64,000 bases of DNA from Harmothoe impar (GCA_947462335.1 OX381709.1:38992904-39056903); one strand, 5' to 3'. Positions 47,526 through 60,116 are shown, counted from the stretch's first letter. The notes: generated by a model not told the origin, from the letters alone. Numbers and translations are program-made.

Positions 47526-50169
47526 TCTTTGAAGGGGTAAGAACATGTTTGTCGCCAGTCTGGCCTGGAGATGCCCATCAGAAGGGTGGTCTCTACCTTG
47601 GGGGTCTGCTCAGAGATAAATTCAATGATAAAGCTTTGTCATAGTAGCCAGAGCCTTGGCCACCGCCCCAGGGGTGATGGGTTCTGTTATGTGAGATCAG
47701 ACACAGGACCCACCAGGCGCGTGGCCTTTTCCCTTCTGATAATCCTAATACAATTGTTATATAGACAAAAATACAAGAAAACGCTAAAGCTTGCTTGTAG
47801 GAATGTGGGTCAGACTCAGACCTTTGAGATGAAGCCTCTCTATGACGTCAGGGGGACTAAGTGCCCAATGTTATTACCTGCTGGGCCGGGGTTGTTATCC
47901 CTGATTGCCCTCCAAATGAACTCTCATCCTTCCAAGGTGGTTGCATGTGTGTTGACTGCCGCTGCCTCCTGGGCATGCCAGACAAGGGGTTCAGATGTAA
48001 AGGTGGTCGGGCAAAAAGGAGAAGGAACATGCTGGGGGCGTACCAGTGAGGTCCCAGTGCGTACAGATATCTGAGTGCCATTGTGGTTCTAGTCCCATGA
48101 AAGGGAGGTTATATGGATATGACTAACCAAAGAACCATCCAACGGGAAGCCTCGATCACCTACCCAAGGGTGAGCCACCTTATTTAAAACAGTTTAGCCT
48201 GATGGCAGAGGTCGCAGGCAGCGAGAGTCAACGTTGTAATTACAACTGCCATGTACTGAGAGGCCACTTGTCAGCCTGATCGCCATCTTCCCCCAATTGC
48301 CCAGCCAGAATCTTGACATAGAAATAAACTAAGGTCTAACTCCCGGCAGAGACCTCCGCAGTGGCTGTAATTTATAACTGATTTCCCCCCACTCCAAACC
48401 CAGCAAGTTAATCTGTCTTAGTGTTAAGTGCTGTATATATTTGGATGTGATATGTTCCCAAATTGTGTAGAAAAACATGCAAGAGGTGGCATACAATATC
48501 AGCCGGTTAGACCAGTGAGAAACAGTATACCTTAAAAAAGCATAGTTTCTTACTTGTTGGACCACACTCAGCTAGGGCCTTGTGTGATACTACCATGAAT
48601 CAACTCGTGAAGAACGATGCACACAGACTCAACAGTCGTGGGCCTTTGCCTATATATTCTCAGTTATTGTTGTAGCTATTTTCGTCTATTATGAAAGTCC
48701 TTTGTGAGCTTAGTATTGGTAATGATGAATACAGTATGGTCATTGACTCCACTAAATATACATTATTCCACTCGGCCTCGCCTCGGAAATAACACTCGGT
48801 GGTAAACAATTCTCGCGAACCTTCGTCTATATAGTTGCAACACAAAACTGTTCACGATCTGGACGGAACCTACAATTAGAACGAACATAATGTTTCTATG
48901 GCAACTCCTTGGCCAGAAAATGTTTTGGATTTTCTTTATTTGACAACCAGCTGGCTTTGAAAACAATCAATTTCAATAACACTAGTACTATGAATATGGC
49001 TGTATTTTGGGAATCATGTTATTGCTCATCAATGATGCCCTTTACTCACAAGGATGCCCTTTGCTCACAATAATCACATGGCTGATTTTTCCTGATCCTG
49101 CTAGTCCTTGTATAGGATCTAATTATACATTAGTATAGAGCCAATCTGTTGACTATTCTTGTGTGTGTTTTATATTACATTCGCTATTATTATAGATATC
49201 ATGGGACAATAGATCACTGTCATTTGAGAATATTAATCATGATTACATGCATCATGACATATGTTTTGTCTTCTGTATAGCTAAAACCCTCATTTTCCTT
49301 GTTCTCCAGCTTGGATATTGGATCTGCATGAGCTATACAACCGCAATAAGCATACAAAGGTAATCTGAACATTTCCCTTCACTGAAACAAAGAATAAAAA
49401 AGCCAGAATGCTGACACAAGCATAATATTTGTCAAGCAATTGACAACCAACACTCCACGGTGGCTTTTGCATTATAGTAATTCGATATACCTAGTGTTCA
49501 GGGGCTTTGGCCAACATATTGTACCATTAACATGTGGGTGTGAAGATATCCCACCTGGAAGGTATTTCAAAAGGGCGCTATTAGAACAGAGTAAAACAAA
49601 GTGTTTCTAAAGCGGCTTCACTAGTAACAAATTCCTACTAGTGATCAGAAGGCGCACTGCTCGTAAGTATATTCCTCACTCATAAGTAGGTTTAAAACAA
49701 AGTGTTTCACAAGGATTTACTAGCGATAAGCACTAGCGGTGACTGCAATCCGACGCAACTTACGAGTGAAAATAAAGTGTTGAAAAGGCCCCAAACGCGT
49801 GGAGCTATGTACCATCACACGTTTGTAATTTTTTCTTTATTTTTTTTTTCAACTTATTTTCCCCAGTATGGTAGCGTATATATATATAAGTACCACTGTA
49901 AAATTTGAACGGAAAATATACACTATTTAGTAAAGCAAACGGGAAACAGTAAAGTTATTTTTACACGGTATGGTTTATTATTCCTTGTACGGGCAAACCG
50001 CTCGTAAATATCTTGTCTTGTTCCAAGAATATATATATGGAGAAGTTTGGTGGTTATCCCTGTACTAATCTATTGGTACAGGTGTGCTTAGTGCTATTCC
50101 TACCTACAAGCCGCTCCCTCTTTGAGGCTACAAAATCTTAGGTTGACTAATGTTGACGGTGTCCATGGA
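47526..50169. other. Candidate frames only; no secure gene
   Basis: Frames at 47571-48074 (plus, 167 codons, ATG) and overlapping phases are open because the segment is GC-richer. They share no recognisable motif. A short ATG stretch 48113-48169 (MDMTNQRTIQREASITYPR) runs to AGG|GTGAGC. Around 49590-49780, ACAAAGTGTTTC units resemble parts of the 50.2-kb hairpin. The rest is AT-rich without structure. Confidence 0.35.
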
Positions 50170-50413
50170 GAATATTATTACAGGAACATTCCACGTTCCT
50201 ACGAGCGCTGAATAAATTGCGGAATAGAACAGAAAAACCACTATTAACAAAGTGTTTCCCAAAGAATATTCTAATAGTGGTATTACGAGTGACGTAAAGT
50301 CAATGAAATAGAACAGACTTTGTGAAACACTTTGTTAATAGTGGTTTTTCTGTTCTATTCCGCGCTCTTATTCAGCGCTTGTAGGAACGAGGAATATCCC
50401 AGAAATAATATTC
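50170..50413. mobile_element. 244-bp foldback element
   Basis: The arms start GAATATTATT and end AATAATATTC. Inside, CGTTCCTAC, AGCGCTGAATAA, GCGGAATAGAACAGAAAAAC and ACCACTATTAACAAAGTGTT are matched by their inverses on the right. Most of about 105 bp per arm pairs, leaving a small loop near 50270-50310. No coding capacity. Confidence 0.85.
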
Positions 50414-50611
50414 CTTTTGAAACACCTTCCTGGACAACGAGTTGGCTGTGTAATCTGAGCTGATCCGGCCCACGCGTTGGCCATCGGGGGGGGGGGCATT
50501 TAGAGAAGAGGCACAGGAGCAGTGCAGGGACACATAACCTTCCCTTTTCCTCAAAAGTTTAGAGTTTATTTTCGACCCCTTGATAGCCCCAAGATAGGGG
50601 GTGCACCTCTG

Positions 50612-50649
50612 ATTTTAGGTTTCACCCCTCGTTTTAGGTTTCACTCCCC
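50612..50649 (+). repeat. 19-bp tandem duplication
   Basis: TTTTAGGTTTCACCCCTCG is followed by TTTTAGGTTTCACTCCCC. It lies among G/C homopolymer tracts (50486-50495, 50756-50767). Confidence 0.7.
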
Positions 50650-52529
50650 CTTTCCCAAACTCTAGGTCCACCAATGGTGAATTCATGCAGTCTTTATAAG
50701 TCATACTCAATAATTTTGAACCGGTGGTAAATTGGAGCATTGATCACGGGGGCGAGGGGGGGGGGGAGTTGTTACCCTCCAAAGCCTATAGTTTTTACTT
50801 AGAGTTATTTTGTTTTGTTGAACTCTCCTCTGATAATGTAATTCGAGAATTACACATTCTATTCACTTAAGAAAAATGTTTGATCAGTCACAACACATGC
50901 AAGAATTATTAGGAATATTCCTCTATATTCCTTCATACAATTACAGTCAAGGGAAAGAGTTCCAACCAGGCAAATACTTTTTAGTTAAGGGTTCTAAGGG
51001 TAGGGGTCATTGTGAGCCCGTTTATTAAGTCTTCGTTTAAATACTTGTATAGTCGTTCTTATTACATCACAAACTAAATTGTATCAGAAAAAAAAGTAGT
51101 CCTAAACTAAAAATCAGTCTGTTCTATTTTGCACACGTTGGCCGCCCCTGTCGACTAAAACTGGTACTCTCTGAGGTACATGTCATACCCTGATCAAACA
51201 GTTCTATTCACACAGTGTAATGCTGCCACTCTATACACTTATACATGTTCAAATATGTACTATTACACCTCGCAGTCTGTAGAGCTCACCATAACCTAAA
51301 CAGCCATCTGGATCAATGCCCATCCTGGAGATGGCAAGGGGATGTATGCCTCAGCTCTATACACATATGAGTAGCAACTCCGTTGATAATTTCAATAAAT
51401 GATGGTACCTCCTTTGGTGGTATGCTATGGATAGCTGGTCCATACCCGCATTGCGATTGCAGCTGGGGACCGTAGCCCAGTGTTTATTGAATTACAATAC
51501 ACGCTGCCCAGTGGCTAATTTAATTCCTGCTTTAGATAATCGATGTTCAGACAGCCTGATATAGGGATTATGAGCCTGTTTACAGACAAAGTGTCCCTAC
51601 AGGGACAGCTGTAAGCCTGTTTGTCCATAGATAAACTAGATTATATAGCGGGTGGAAAAACTTAATTACTGGCCTGCATGTAATGGGCCTCTAATGGCTC
51701 CACTGGTCTATGGAATCGAGCATGTCATATTTCTTATCATACAGCCTGATATCAGATATATAAAACAGCACCATAATAAGAGTCCCAAATAAGGTATTTT
51801 GGTAATCTTTTATCACTATTACTCAAACTACGGTCTGCTCAGGCCAAAGAAGAGAGTTGTGTTTCAGAACCCAGTTTCCAAAAAGGGCCGACCGTAGCTT
51901 TTTCTTCAAATTTTGGATTATTTTTTAAAAATTCACATTTTACTAGATCTTTTACAAATTTTTGAGCAGCAAGAAGAAGCTCCCATTGATTTCAGTGGCC
52001 TAGGTAACTATCTGACCTCAGGAATAGCCAATTATTTTGTGATATTCCTACTTAGGCTGTTTCCGTCTGATAAGTTGGATTACGGATCCGCCGTTGATCA
52101 TACTTTTTACCTATGTAGTATTGGGATTTTTCGGATCTACCCCCAAAAAATGATAGAAAAAAATGTTGACCTGCCAAAATATGTTAACTGAAGCCTTTCA
52201 GATTGGGGATATTTCTCAACATACAAGGGGCTGTGCATGACAGCTTTTCTTTCCCTTGTAATCTTCCCGCCTAAAATATTTACTGTAAATACCCATTATC
52301 CAAGTTATCAAAATGAGGCAGCCCTATTGGAGAAATCAGTGAGTCATCTTGATGACCCATTAGCCGAAGTGTCTTGGTACTTTCTCTAGGTCTAGGGACT
52401 ACCATAAAACAGGGGGGATGAAAGGAGGTGTACGGGATTCCGGGAGTGAACGGATCAAGTGGAAATAATCCTTTTCGTTACCCTTGAGGTGACAAGCCAC
52501 TACAGTTCTAAAGGATCCATAGAGAGACT
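50650..52529. other. No supported gene
   Basis: AT-rich, with palindromic TGTCCCTACAGGGACA at 51591-51606. A 92-codon open frame at 51913-52191 has hydrophobic, protein-like sequence (LLQIFEQQEEAPIDFSGLG) but no ATG at its head and is at chance length. Confidence 0.4.
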
Positions 52530-53560
52530 CAGATGCACTGGAGGGTGAGGGGAGTCTCTATGCCAGGAATGTTGGGGTGGGGCACAATTGGGGAATACAA
52601 GACGCCTAGAAGGCATACCACCCACCCTGCCTTATAGGGACATCTGACCGGCCTGATCAGGGGAAGGAGATGTAATAAATAGTTGTGGAGGTCCATGTGC
52701 ACTCCACCACCAGGATGGTGTGTTTACCTCACCTGTCTCTCATGCCACACCCTGAGGAAGAGAGCGCTCCATGTGTAGGAGTAGGAGAATCAGGAGGCCA
52801 GTCCACATCTGCTATCAGGTACCAGTTACCCCTAGATGTGAAAATGTGCCACATACCCTGTGACGGACAGTGAAAATTCAGGTTATTCGTGCACAATTCC
52901 GATTTTAGTGTTTGTTATTTGGAAAGAATAACACTTGAATTTTACACGTATATACAAATAAAGAGCTTAAAATATTTGAATAACCACAAAATCAGGTGTC
53001 CGTCTCAAGGTATGTGTCCCACCCGTTGACATGTCCCTTGCCTGACTTCTGTACACCATGCAGGGACGTGCATTGATCACAGACGCACACTCTACAAACT
53101 GTGCCACACTCTATGCTACACCACCCACCGAACGCTCTCCCTCCTCTTATCTGTAATTATTTGTGACACGATCTGCGAAAAGGCACTTCAGTGCAGGGTA
53201 TACTAAAGCCCCTTTTCGCAGGCTCTGTCACATTTTTATATCCACTTCAGAACTCTATAGACAACCACTTATCAAATGATGGATTACCTATGGCCCTGTG
53301 ATGGGCTGCTGGCAGGGAAAGCTGTCTCTGAGATCGCACGGCATCCGTCATAAATTCCCCAGTGCCTACAATGATCTACACCATGACCGGCGGACTCCTC
53401 AGAAAGGGTGAACAGATTTAAGGGCTGACAGGCTACTCCATTATGCATGTACATTTTAAAAGGGTGTTAAGAGTATCAGCTGCACTTGGGGAGAGTCAAC
53501 AAGTGTTATGGGGGGGGGGGGGGTGAATTAGCTTTCTTTTGGTAATGTCCATGTGTAATG
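52530..53560 (+). repeat. Tandem duplication 2, copy A
   Basis: Matches 53975-55070 block by block: CTGGCCTGATCAGGGGAAGGA-like (52647/54078), TGTTTACCT...CCTGAGG (52730/54147), TGTAATTAT (53152/54760), CTTATCA..TGATGGATTAC (53267/54801), AAGGGCTGACA..CTACTCCATTAT (53421/54953). Roughly 70-75% identity by eye. It carries a 71-bp hairpin that copy B lacks. Confidence 0.82.
53162..53232. mobile_element. 71-bp miniature inverted-repeat insertion
   Basis: The ends are TGTGACA...TGTCACA, with longer arms containing CTGCGAAAAGG/CCTTTTCGCAG. Copy B of the surrounding duplication runs from TGTAATTATT straight into the flank, giving an empty site. Any target duplication is hidden by the T-rich flanks. 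Confidence 0.8.
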
Positions 53561-53974
53561 ATGATCATGATAATTGATGAAATTCCTAAATGACCTAGAT
53601 AGAGCAATCACAGCTAATTATGTGGCGGGGTAACACATATACGTGTGTACGCTATTCTTCATTAACAAATACAGACTATACGCCTATACTTTGAACAGTA
53701 TGAAGAAACAGGTACAAATACACAAACACCACCAGATAAGATGATAAGGGGTTGGTTCTGCCCCTGCGACATATCTTGGTCCCGGCAGATTATCGTACAC
53801 GTGTGGGATTCTGGTACCAGTCTAAACACAAACCAATTTGGCCGCACACATCCAAGCATATAGCGTGTATTCTTGATAACTGCATTAATTTGCAGAAATG
53901 TTACATTCAGTTAAATAAACAGATGAATTGAAAAATTGAGATTTATCACCATAATCTGTACCCTGAATGTGACC

Positions 53975-55070
53975 AGCTACTGGAGGTTGGGGATGTCTAT
54001 ATTTTCAATATGTTTTGAAGAAAACAAGATGTATTGAAGAAACATAACTCATCCTCCTGCCTAGTATGGATACATCTGGCCTGATCAGGGGAAGGATGTG
54101 AAATCAATAAGTGTGTAGATCCCTGTGCACTGCAGGTGTTAGGTGGTGTTTACCTGTCTCCCATCTCCCACGCTCACCCCCTGAGGTCCACTCCACATGG
54201 TGCATCCCCCCCCCCCCATCCACTCATCTCCTCACCGTGAAGCACTCTCCTCAGCCCTCACACTCATCAGCTGGCACCCTGTCCCTTTTATTTCTTTCCT
54301 ATTTAGTTGTTTGTAAGGTCATTGGCCATGGGTGTGCAGCTTCGGCCTTAGTTCTTCCATCAGTATGTTGCCATGTCAATGTTCATTTCTGAGACGAGGG
54401 ATCTGAAAATACATTTGTGGCCAAATTTGGGAAATATATTGTTAATGCACTACTTTGTGAAATAAGGAACTGTGCACTCCATGAACATTAAATTGTGTTA
54501 TTTAGGAGTGGTTTCAAATAAAGGTCAATTTTGCAACATTACTCTGTGATAATTAATTCCGCTTCAGATATGAATGGGTCTGTCAGAATGATTATTACGT
54601 TCAAACCGTTATCTAAATAATAACACCAATAGGTATAGCACCGCGGCAACAATACCTGACCCATTGACCCTCCAACAGCAAGACCGGTCAGAGCTATATT
54701 ATACTGTGTTCCAACTGTGTGCTACCCTACCCACCAAGCCATATCCCTCTCCTTTTCGCTGTAATTATTCATATTCACGTCGGAATGCTGTAGACCCCCC
54801 ACTTATCATGTGATGGATTACTGACGGTCCTGTGCTGGGGCACAGGCAGAAAAGACCATTTTGTGAGATCGCACCAAGTCAGTCACAAATTCCCAATTGC
54901 CTACATAGCATACACCAAGACTGACTGGCTCCTTGGCAAATGTAACCAGATATAAGGGCTGACACACTACTCCATTATCCATGCAATTCCAAAAGGCATT
55001 AGGGGTACCAGCTGTGCATGACCCGTGTTTTGTTGGAGGATGAATCATATTTCTAGTGGTAGTCCATAAA
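53975..55070 (+). repeat. Tandem duplication 2, copy B
   Basis: Head-to-tail homologue of copy A, offset about 1.43-1.53 kb. A minus-strand frame (54818-55132) is open here, but the matching stretch in copy A shifts phase through indels, so it is not a conserved gene. Confidence 0.82.
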
Positions 55071-56224
55071 GTGCTGCTTTCCTGAAGTTTCCATAAACAA
55101 TGGACATTACTAACGACCACAAGAAGAATCACAATGGTGTGAACAAGGCATGCTGCTACATTGGGGTCACCCTTGATATTGACGGATATAACATAATAGT
55201 TACATAATACCCCCTTACAGTGTAGAGATGTTTTATATTTTTAAGTCCAAACCCTTGCGGCTTCAGACAGGCATACAATGGCATTACAGCCTATGCCAAT
55301 TGCAGTGTGAAAGGTATGCTGCAAATTTAAATAACAGCAGCTCTGTTAGTAATGGAGATGGGTGATTGAAAACATGGAAAGTTCAATTTGAAATCAAATC
55401 AAATCAAACTTTATTTGGGATTGCAACTATATCATATCGTAGAGATGTAATATGTAGTGTTAGTAATAGTATCGTCCGTGAGACCTTAAGGCCTGACCAT
55501 TCACATTTTCCCCAAAACTTCCTTGAATGCGGTGTCTACCTATGGCAGATGCATAGTTTGCGAGTTGATCCTGCACCTTTGGAAACTTTGCCTGAAGTAA
55601 ATGATCTTCATAGTGATACATGATTAGTCATTTATCCTAATTTTAATGATGTTCTTGTGACATATTCGCATCCTAGGCCATCTAGAAAATAAGACAAATG
55701 AATAGGATGGCGTGGCAGTCCAATATGAGGCAGTGCTTTTATCCTAATTGAATCAGAAAAGTACCACACATTCACTCCAAATATATTGATAATAACAGGA
55801 GACATGGTCATTTGAGATAAGTAGCTATATATTGAACGCCCACACTCCATTTAAATAATCTCTTTGTGCAAAAGTATTCTAGTAAGCCCACTCTGAAATA
55901 TCACCTACTCTACTGCAGAGCAGCCATAATCTAAGGCTCATATTGTTTATAAATTCGATGGGTAATATTAGAAATCAATTAACAGAAGAAGAAGGGGCCA
56001 GCAAGGAAAGGCGCCTCCATAGAAGCATGGTCGCAGCTTTTATTGATCCAATGCTAAGGTCGCTGCCTATAGGTCTTGGCCAATCCTTAGCCTGGGCCTG
56101 CCTCTATTTGATGGGTCTACGCCGCAGCCTCAAAACACCCTGCTGTATTCGCCATTCACAAGGAATTGATCCCATTTCACCCGTAAAGGATCGATGCTAA
56201 GGTTGTTAGAAAATGCCGAGAGCT
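55071..56224. other. No supported gene; AATCA-type repeat tail
   Basis: AATCAAATCAAATCAAACTTTATTTGGG at 55393-55420 resembles the short tandem 3' tail of a retroposon, split here as (AATCA)3 plus ACTTTATTTGGG. Open frames around it (55366-55623, 55943-56200) are at chance length. Confidence 0.4.
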
Positions 56225-56297
56225 GCGGCCACCGTTCATGAGGGGCGTCTAGGTGGGGATTCTTTGTAGCGTGACGGAATCCCCACCCACTGGCCGC
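56225..56297. repeat. Short hairpin
   Basis: GCGGCC and GTGGGGATTC pair with GAATCCCCAC and GGCCGC. The loop lies around 56263-56276. GAGCTGCTC 9-mers follow at 56392 and 56949, with GAGTAGCTC at 56938. Confidence 0.7.
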
Positions 56298-57376
56298 TGT
56301 ATGCATCTCCCACCACCCAGCAGTCCCTCCCACTAGCCATTAATAATAGTTCAACATTTACACCATCTGGAGGAAGAGTTCTGCTCACCCTGAGCTGCTC
56401 ACCTCAACATAGAGGGGGTTTACTGGTCAAAATGTGCCGTACCTAACTATAATGCAATGCACATTTAAGGATTTTTTGGTCTAAAGAACACATTCTCAGT
56501 AAATATACATCCGTATCTTGCAGCTATATTCATCCTTCCATTCCATTCCTTATCTTTTATTACTCCTAAGTTTTCCCAATGTATACTTCTATTTATATCA
56601 TCTATAGCCTGCTATAAACTTTGCCGAGGATTACCGGAAACCAGAGTGAAGGCTGCATGTACAGCTGATGTACTTATGCTATTTTCTTTTCACAGACACC
56701 ATTACACGGGGTAACAAACTTTTGACACCTTAAAGTCATATAGACTGAAAGAACACACGTGTATTTTATAAAACCATAGAGAACTTAGAAGATACAAAAG
56801 TTACTCCCATCAGCATCGTTTAGACACCTTTAAGAATATGCTGTCAATTCTCACAGTCGCTCCCTGCAGACTATGACAGTGTCACGAGGAGCTCTCAGCA
56901 GTAAAAAAGGTGATTACGGACGAGCTCATTAAGGCCTGAGTAGCTCAAGAGCTGCTCTCCACACCTGGCGCCTAGCTCCATCGGCAATCAGGCCTCACAC
57001 CGCTGTATTTAGACCACAGCGTCAGAATGGATCTATTGACGTCCTAATTATCTTTTTATTTGCCATTACCTCTATGAAAAGTAGCGTCCGACATCTATAT
57101 GAAAATGAGAGGTTGAGACATGGGAGGCCACTACGGTAAGTCTAGCCATGGTCATGATGCAGACAGGAGAGGGAGTAAACAGTGAATTGCTACATATTAT
57201 TGGCAGAATATGAAAGGGGATGATAAATATAATTCTGAAAATAATCATAGTCACAGGAGGAGAAACCATTGGGATATTGAATGGACACAAATGTAAATGG
57301 GTGGCCCGGCATCATGCGCCCCGCGCTTGCTTAGAGCCTCTCCTTTCAAATCCTTCCAATACAAACTCACCACCAA

Positions 57377-57745
57377 TTGGTGTCAGGTAAAGGTTATCTA
57401 GAAATGAATGCATGTGAGGGAATCACACCACCGAGACACCCAATCCCTGTAGACCAAGGGAAGCAGGGCACGGGGTCATATGCTCACAATCGCTCTCGCC
57501 ATTTTTTTCCCTCGGCGGATATGCCCCAGGCGCACTTGTGCAGTTATTGCTTCCGGTTTATCTTCTCCCGGGCGTCAGGCAAGGTCGTCACGTCCCAGCG
57601 GAGGGGAGCCACTATAGCGGATCCATGCTACAACATGTGGGGCTTCAATAGTGAAGAATCCTATATCATTGTACACATTCAAAAGTCAATCCTCTCCAAT
57701 GTGGACAAGAATGGACGGGTCATGCAAAAGTCACATAAAATTTAA
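57377..57745 (+). CDS. Candidate open frame, unknown
   Basis: About 122 open codons; the first ATG is at the ATGAATGCATG block near 57402. The sequence is mixed polar (HNRSRHFFPSADMPQAHLCS), with no recognised domain. The opposite strand has no comparable frame. It is flanked by non-coding DNA. Confidence 0.2.
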   Translation: MVSGKGYLEMNACEGITPPRHPIPVDQGKQGTGSYAHNRSRHFFPSADMPQAHLCSYCFRFIFSRASGKVVTSQRRGATIADPCYNMWGFNSEESYIIVHIQKSILSNVDKNGRVMQKSHKI

Positions 57746-58412
57746 TGAAATCAGTCCCATGCTAGTAGTAAAGCGTATCTAGAAATATCCGGTAGCCAAA
57801 GCTGACACTCCTCCACACTATCAGTCATCATATCAGACACAAAAAACCACACAAATGATATCTATATCGTTACCATCTATATAGAGTATAGGCAACGTTT
57901 GTACACATGCTATACAGATCGGTTCAGAGAATTGATCTTTGATCTAACGTTCATTTATATAGGCCTATACCTAGTTTCAATAACAGTGTCATAGATACAT
58001 GCAGAGATGGTTCATTGAGTCTGTTATTGTGTTGAGCATCAGCGCGGCGTCTGCTGCCTTGCCCCCTTGCGCCCCATATTGGCAATCCCTATAGTAGCAG
58101 CTGGCAACTCCTTCAAAGCCTACAGAAACAAAACTAATCGGCCTCACTCCGCCTTTCATCTCTAATAAGCCGGCATGGTCCACCATGCTTTTCTTTCCAA
58201 GCAGAACAACCATAGTTGGGAATGAAATCATTTTTCATTCATGGAGTTATCCTTTATCACCATCTAAGGGGCTTTTATAGTTTTCTACTGAAACTCAAAT
58301 CGTGGTCGAATGATCCATATCTTTTCTGCGTTCCTTTGTCTATGTTATATAATAGGATTTAAGATGTTATTCTTTCGAAGACTTGCCATTCAGCGTTATC
58401 TTTAAACGCTAA

Positions 58413-58574
58413 AGGGGTGTCTCCATCAAAGACCATCCACCCGTCCGTCTATGAAAATGGACAACAAACGGACGTTGGTCGAGACGAGAACTGTCCGTCG
58501 GCTAGACGGACAGATGCAAGTTTGTCCCGCTTTATGAACGGAATTGATGAACGGTCTTTGATGGAGACACCCCT
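58413..58574. mobile_element. 162-bp MITE with TAA target duplication
   Basis: Termini AGGGGTGTCTCCATCAAAGA and the perfect inverse form 22-bp inverted repeats. TAA flanks both ends (58410-58412, 58575-58577). A 3-bp TAA/TTA duplication with a G-rich start is the signature of PIF/Harbinger-type MITEs. Secondary inner repeats CCGTCCGTCT/AGACGGACAG add to the hairpin. Confidence 0.85.
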
Positions 58575-59882
58575 TAAGACAACTTTGATTGAGTCCACGA
58601 TTTTTACTGTAATATAACATTTTAAACTAATTCTAATCTCATCTATTTGCAACGTTGAATAACATTGTTCATCTGTGAGGTCTTATATGTTGGGGCTGAA
58701 TGACTCTAATGTATCATAAATCATGTCGAAGCTGACATACTATAATAAGATATGGCTGTTGTCTTCTTCTTTCATCACAAGGACACTTCATGATAGCCAC
58801 TAGTAATTGATTGGTAGAAGAGTCAATAGTGTTTAATTAGAACTCGGGGAGAATACCTTTGAGAATGAGTGTATGATATACATCATATTTATACATAGGC
58901 CGTTTGAAAAGAAAACCCTTGTCAATATCAAAATAAATGTATTGCAGTTTCCTACTTCCTGGATGTTGGTAATCCATGGTTAACAAGGAATCAGATTGCT
59001 TGACTGAAACCATCCCATTCTAAAACCACTCCTACCACAAGGTCATGTCCATCATGACCCCTTATTGATGCACTCCCATATCTCCAACCCCCCACCGACA
59101 CTACGACCATTCAGTACACCCAGAAAGGCCATAAGCATAAACAGCCTGGATGAAACCCTCTCACTGATGGCTTAAGGTCCCAAGGTCCTTGTACACAAGC
59201 CATCCAAGGTTATGCTGAGTCTTTTGCTGTCAGGCAGGTTGATGACATTATCTGCCGTCTTTCCGGTGGTGCCGCTGTAATTCCCACTGGCAGAATAAAC
59301 GTATAGAAACCTCCGCTACCATGACGTCCTCCTCCCTCCCTTGCTCCACCGGCCTCTGATTTGTGGCTCCATAACCATGGCAGGTGATTGAGGAGGACAG
59401 TGTGTGGAAGACAGCAGTAAGACCACAACTACCACAACAGGTCATATAGGGTAGATGGCCTCAAGATGAGAGGCCAACCTGGGAACACTGCTTTATATCA
59501 CATCAGAGAATAAAATACTGTATCATTGCGATGTTGATACTGTAGAGCCAGAGCAAATTGTCCTGTGGTATTTCAGTTGGGCTGGGCCGGGCATATGCTG
59601 ATGGGATAAAGGCTGTGAAATAAGTGTACACATTTTGGAAGTTTGCATGTAAAATCAAAATAATCTATTCCGTCACACACTTTTCAAGATGGGACATATT
59701 AATGAACAGGGCATTGGAACCCTAAATAACATGAGGATTTCAAAGGCAAATATAGTTTGTTTTTTTAAATTTATCTGATCTTAAACAATTCCCATATTGA
59801 GAGAGGTTCAATAAACACTTTTCAAAACCTAAAGGAAGTGGAGAAGAACTCATCCAAACTGTTTGCTTTACGCAAAGAACAA

Positions 59883-60068
59883 ATGTGTATGGTTGAAGAG
59901 GAAAGTACTTCCCTTCTATTTCCAATATGTATTGAGCTGTTGAGTGAGTTCGTTCATTCAATCAGATTCAAGAACGTTTTTTTGTTTGTATCTCACTGCA
60001 AATTAAGCGAGTGTGTGAGCATGCTGTATGAAGGGCTGCTTTTGCAGTGTACCTATTCTTTTAAATAA
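59883..60068 (+). CDS. Candidate small ORF or terminal exon ending at AATAAA
   Basis: The frame is open from 59769 (99 codons to the stop), with the first ATG at 59883. It reads LKEVEKNSSKLFALRKEQ then MCMVEEESTSLLFPI, a convincing protein-like composition with charged and hydrophobic segments. The TAA stop (60066-60068) lies within AATAAA (60064-60069). Unknown family. An inverted-repeat element begins 49 bp downstream. Confidence 0.28.
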   Translation: MCMVEEESTSLLFPICIELLSEFVHSIRFKNVFLFVSHCKLSECVSMLYEGLLLQCTYSFK

Positions 60069-60116
60069 AGGCACCCTTCAGCTGTGATTTGGAAAGTATT
60101 GCTAATCACTGCTTTG

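Noticed and set aside
54818..55132. A 104-codon minus-strand frame in copy B of the second duplication.
   Set aside because: Copy A is open over part of the same region and ends at an aligned TAA, but single-base indels put intermediate stretches in different phases, so reading frame is not conserved.
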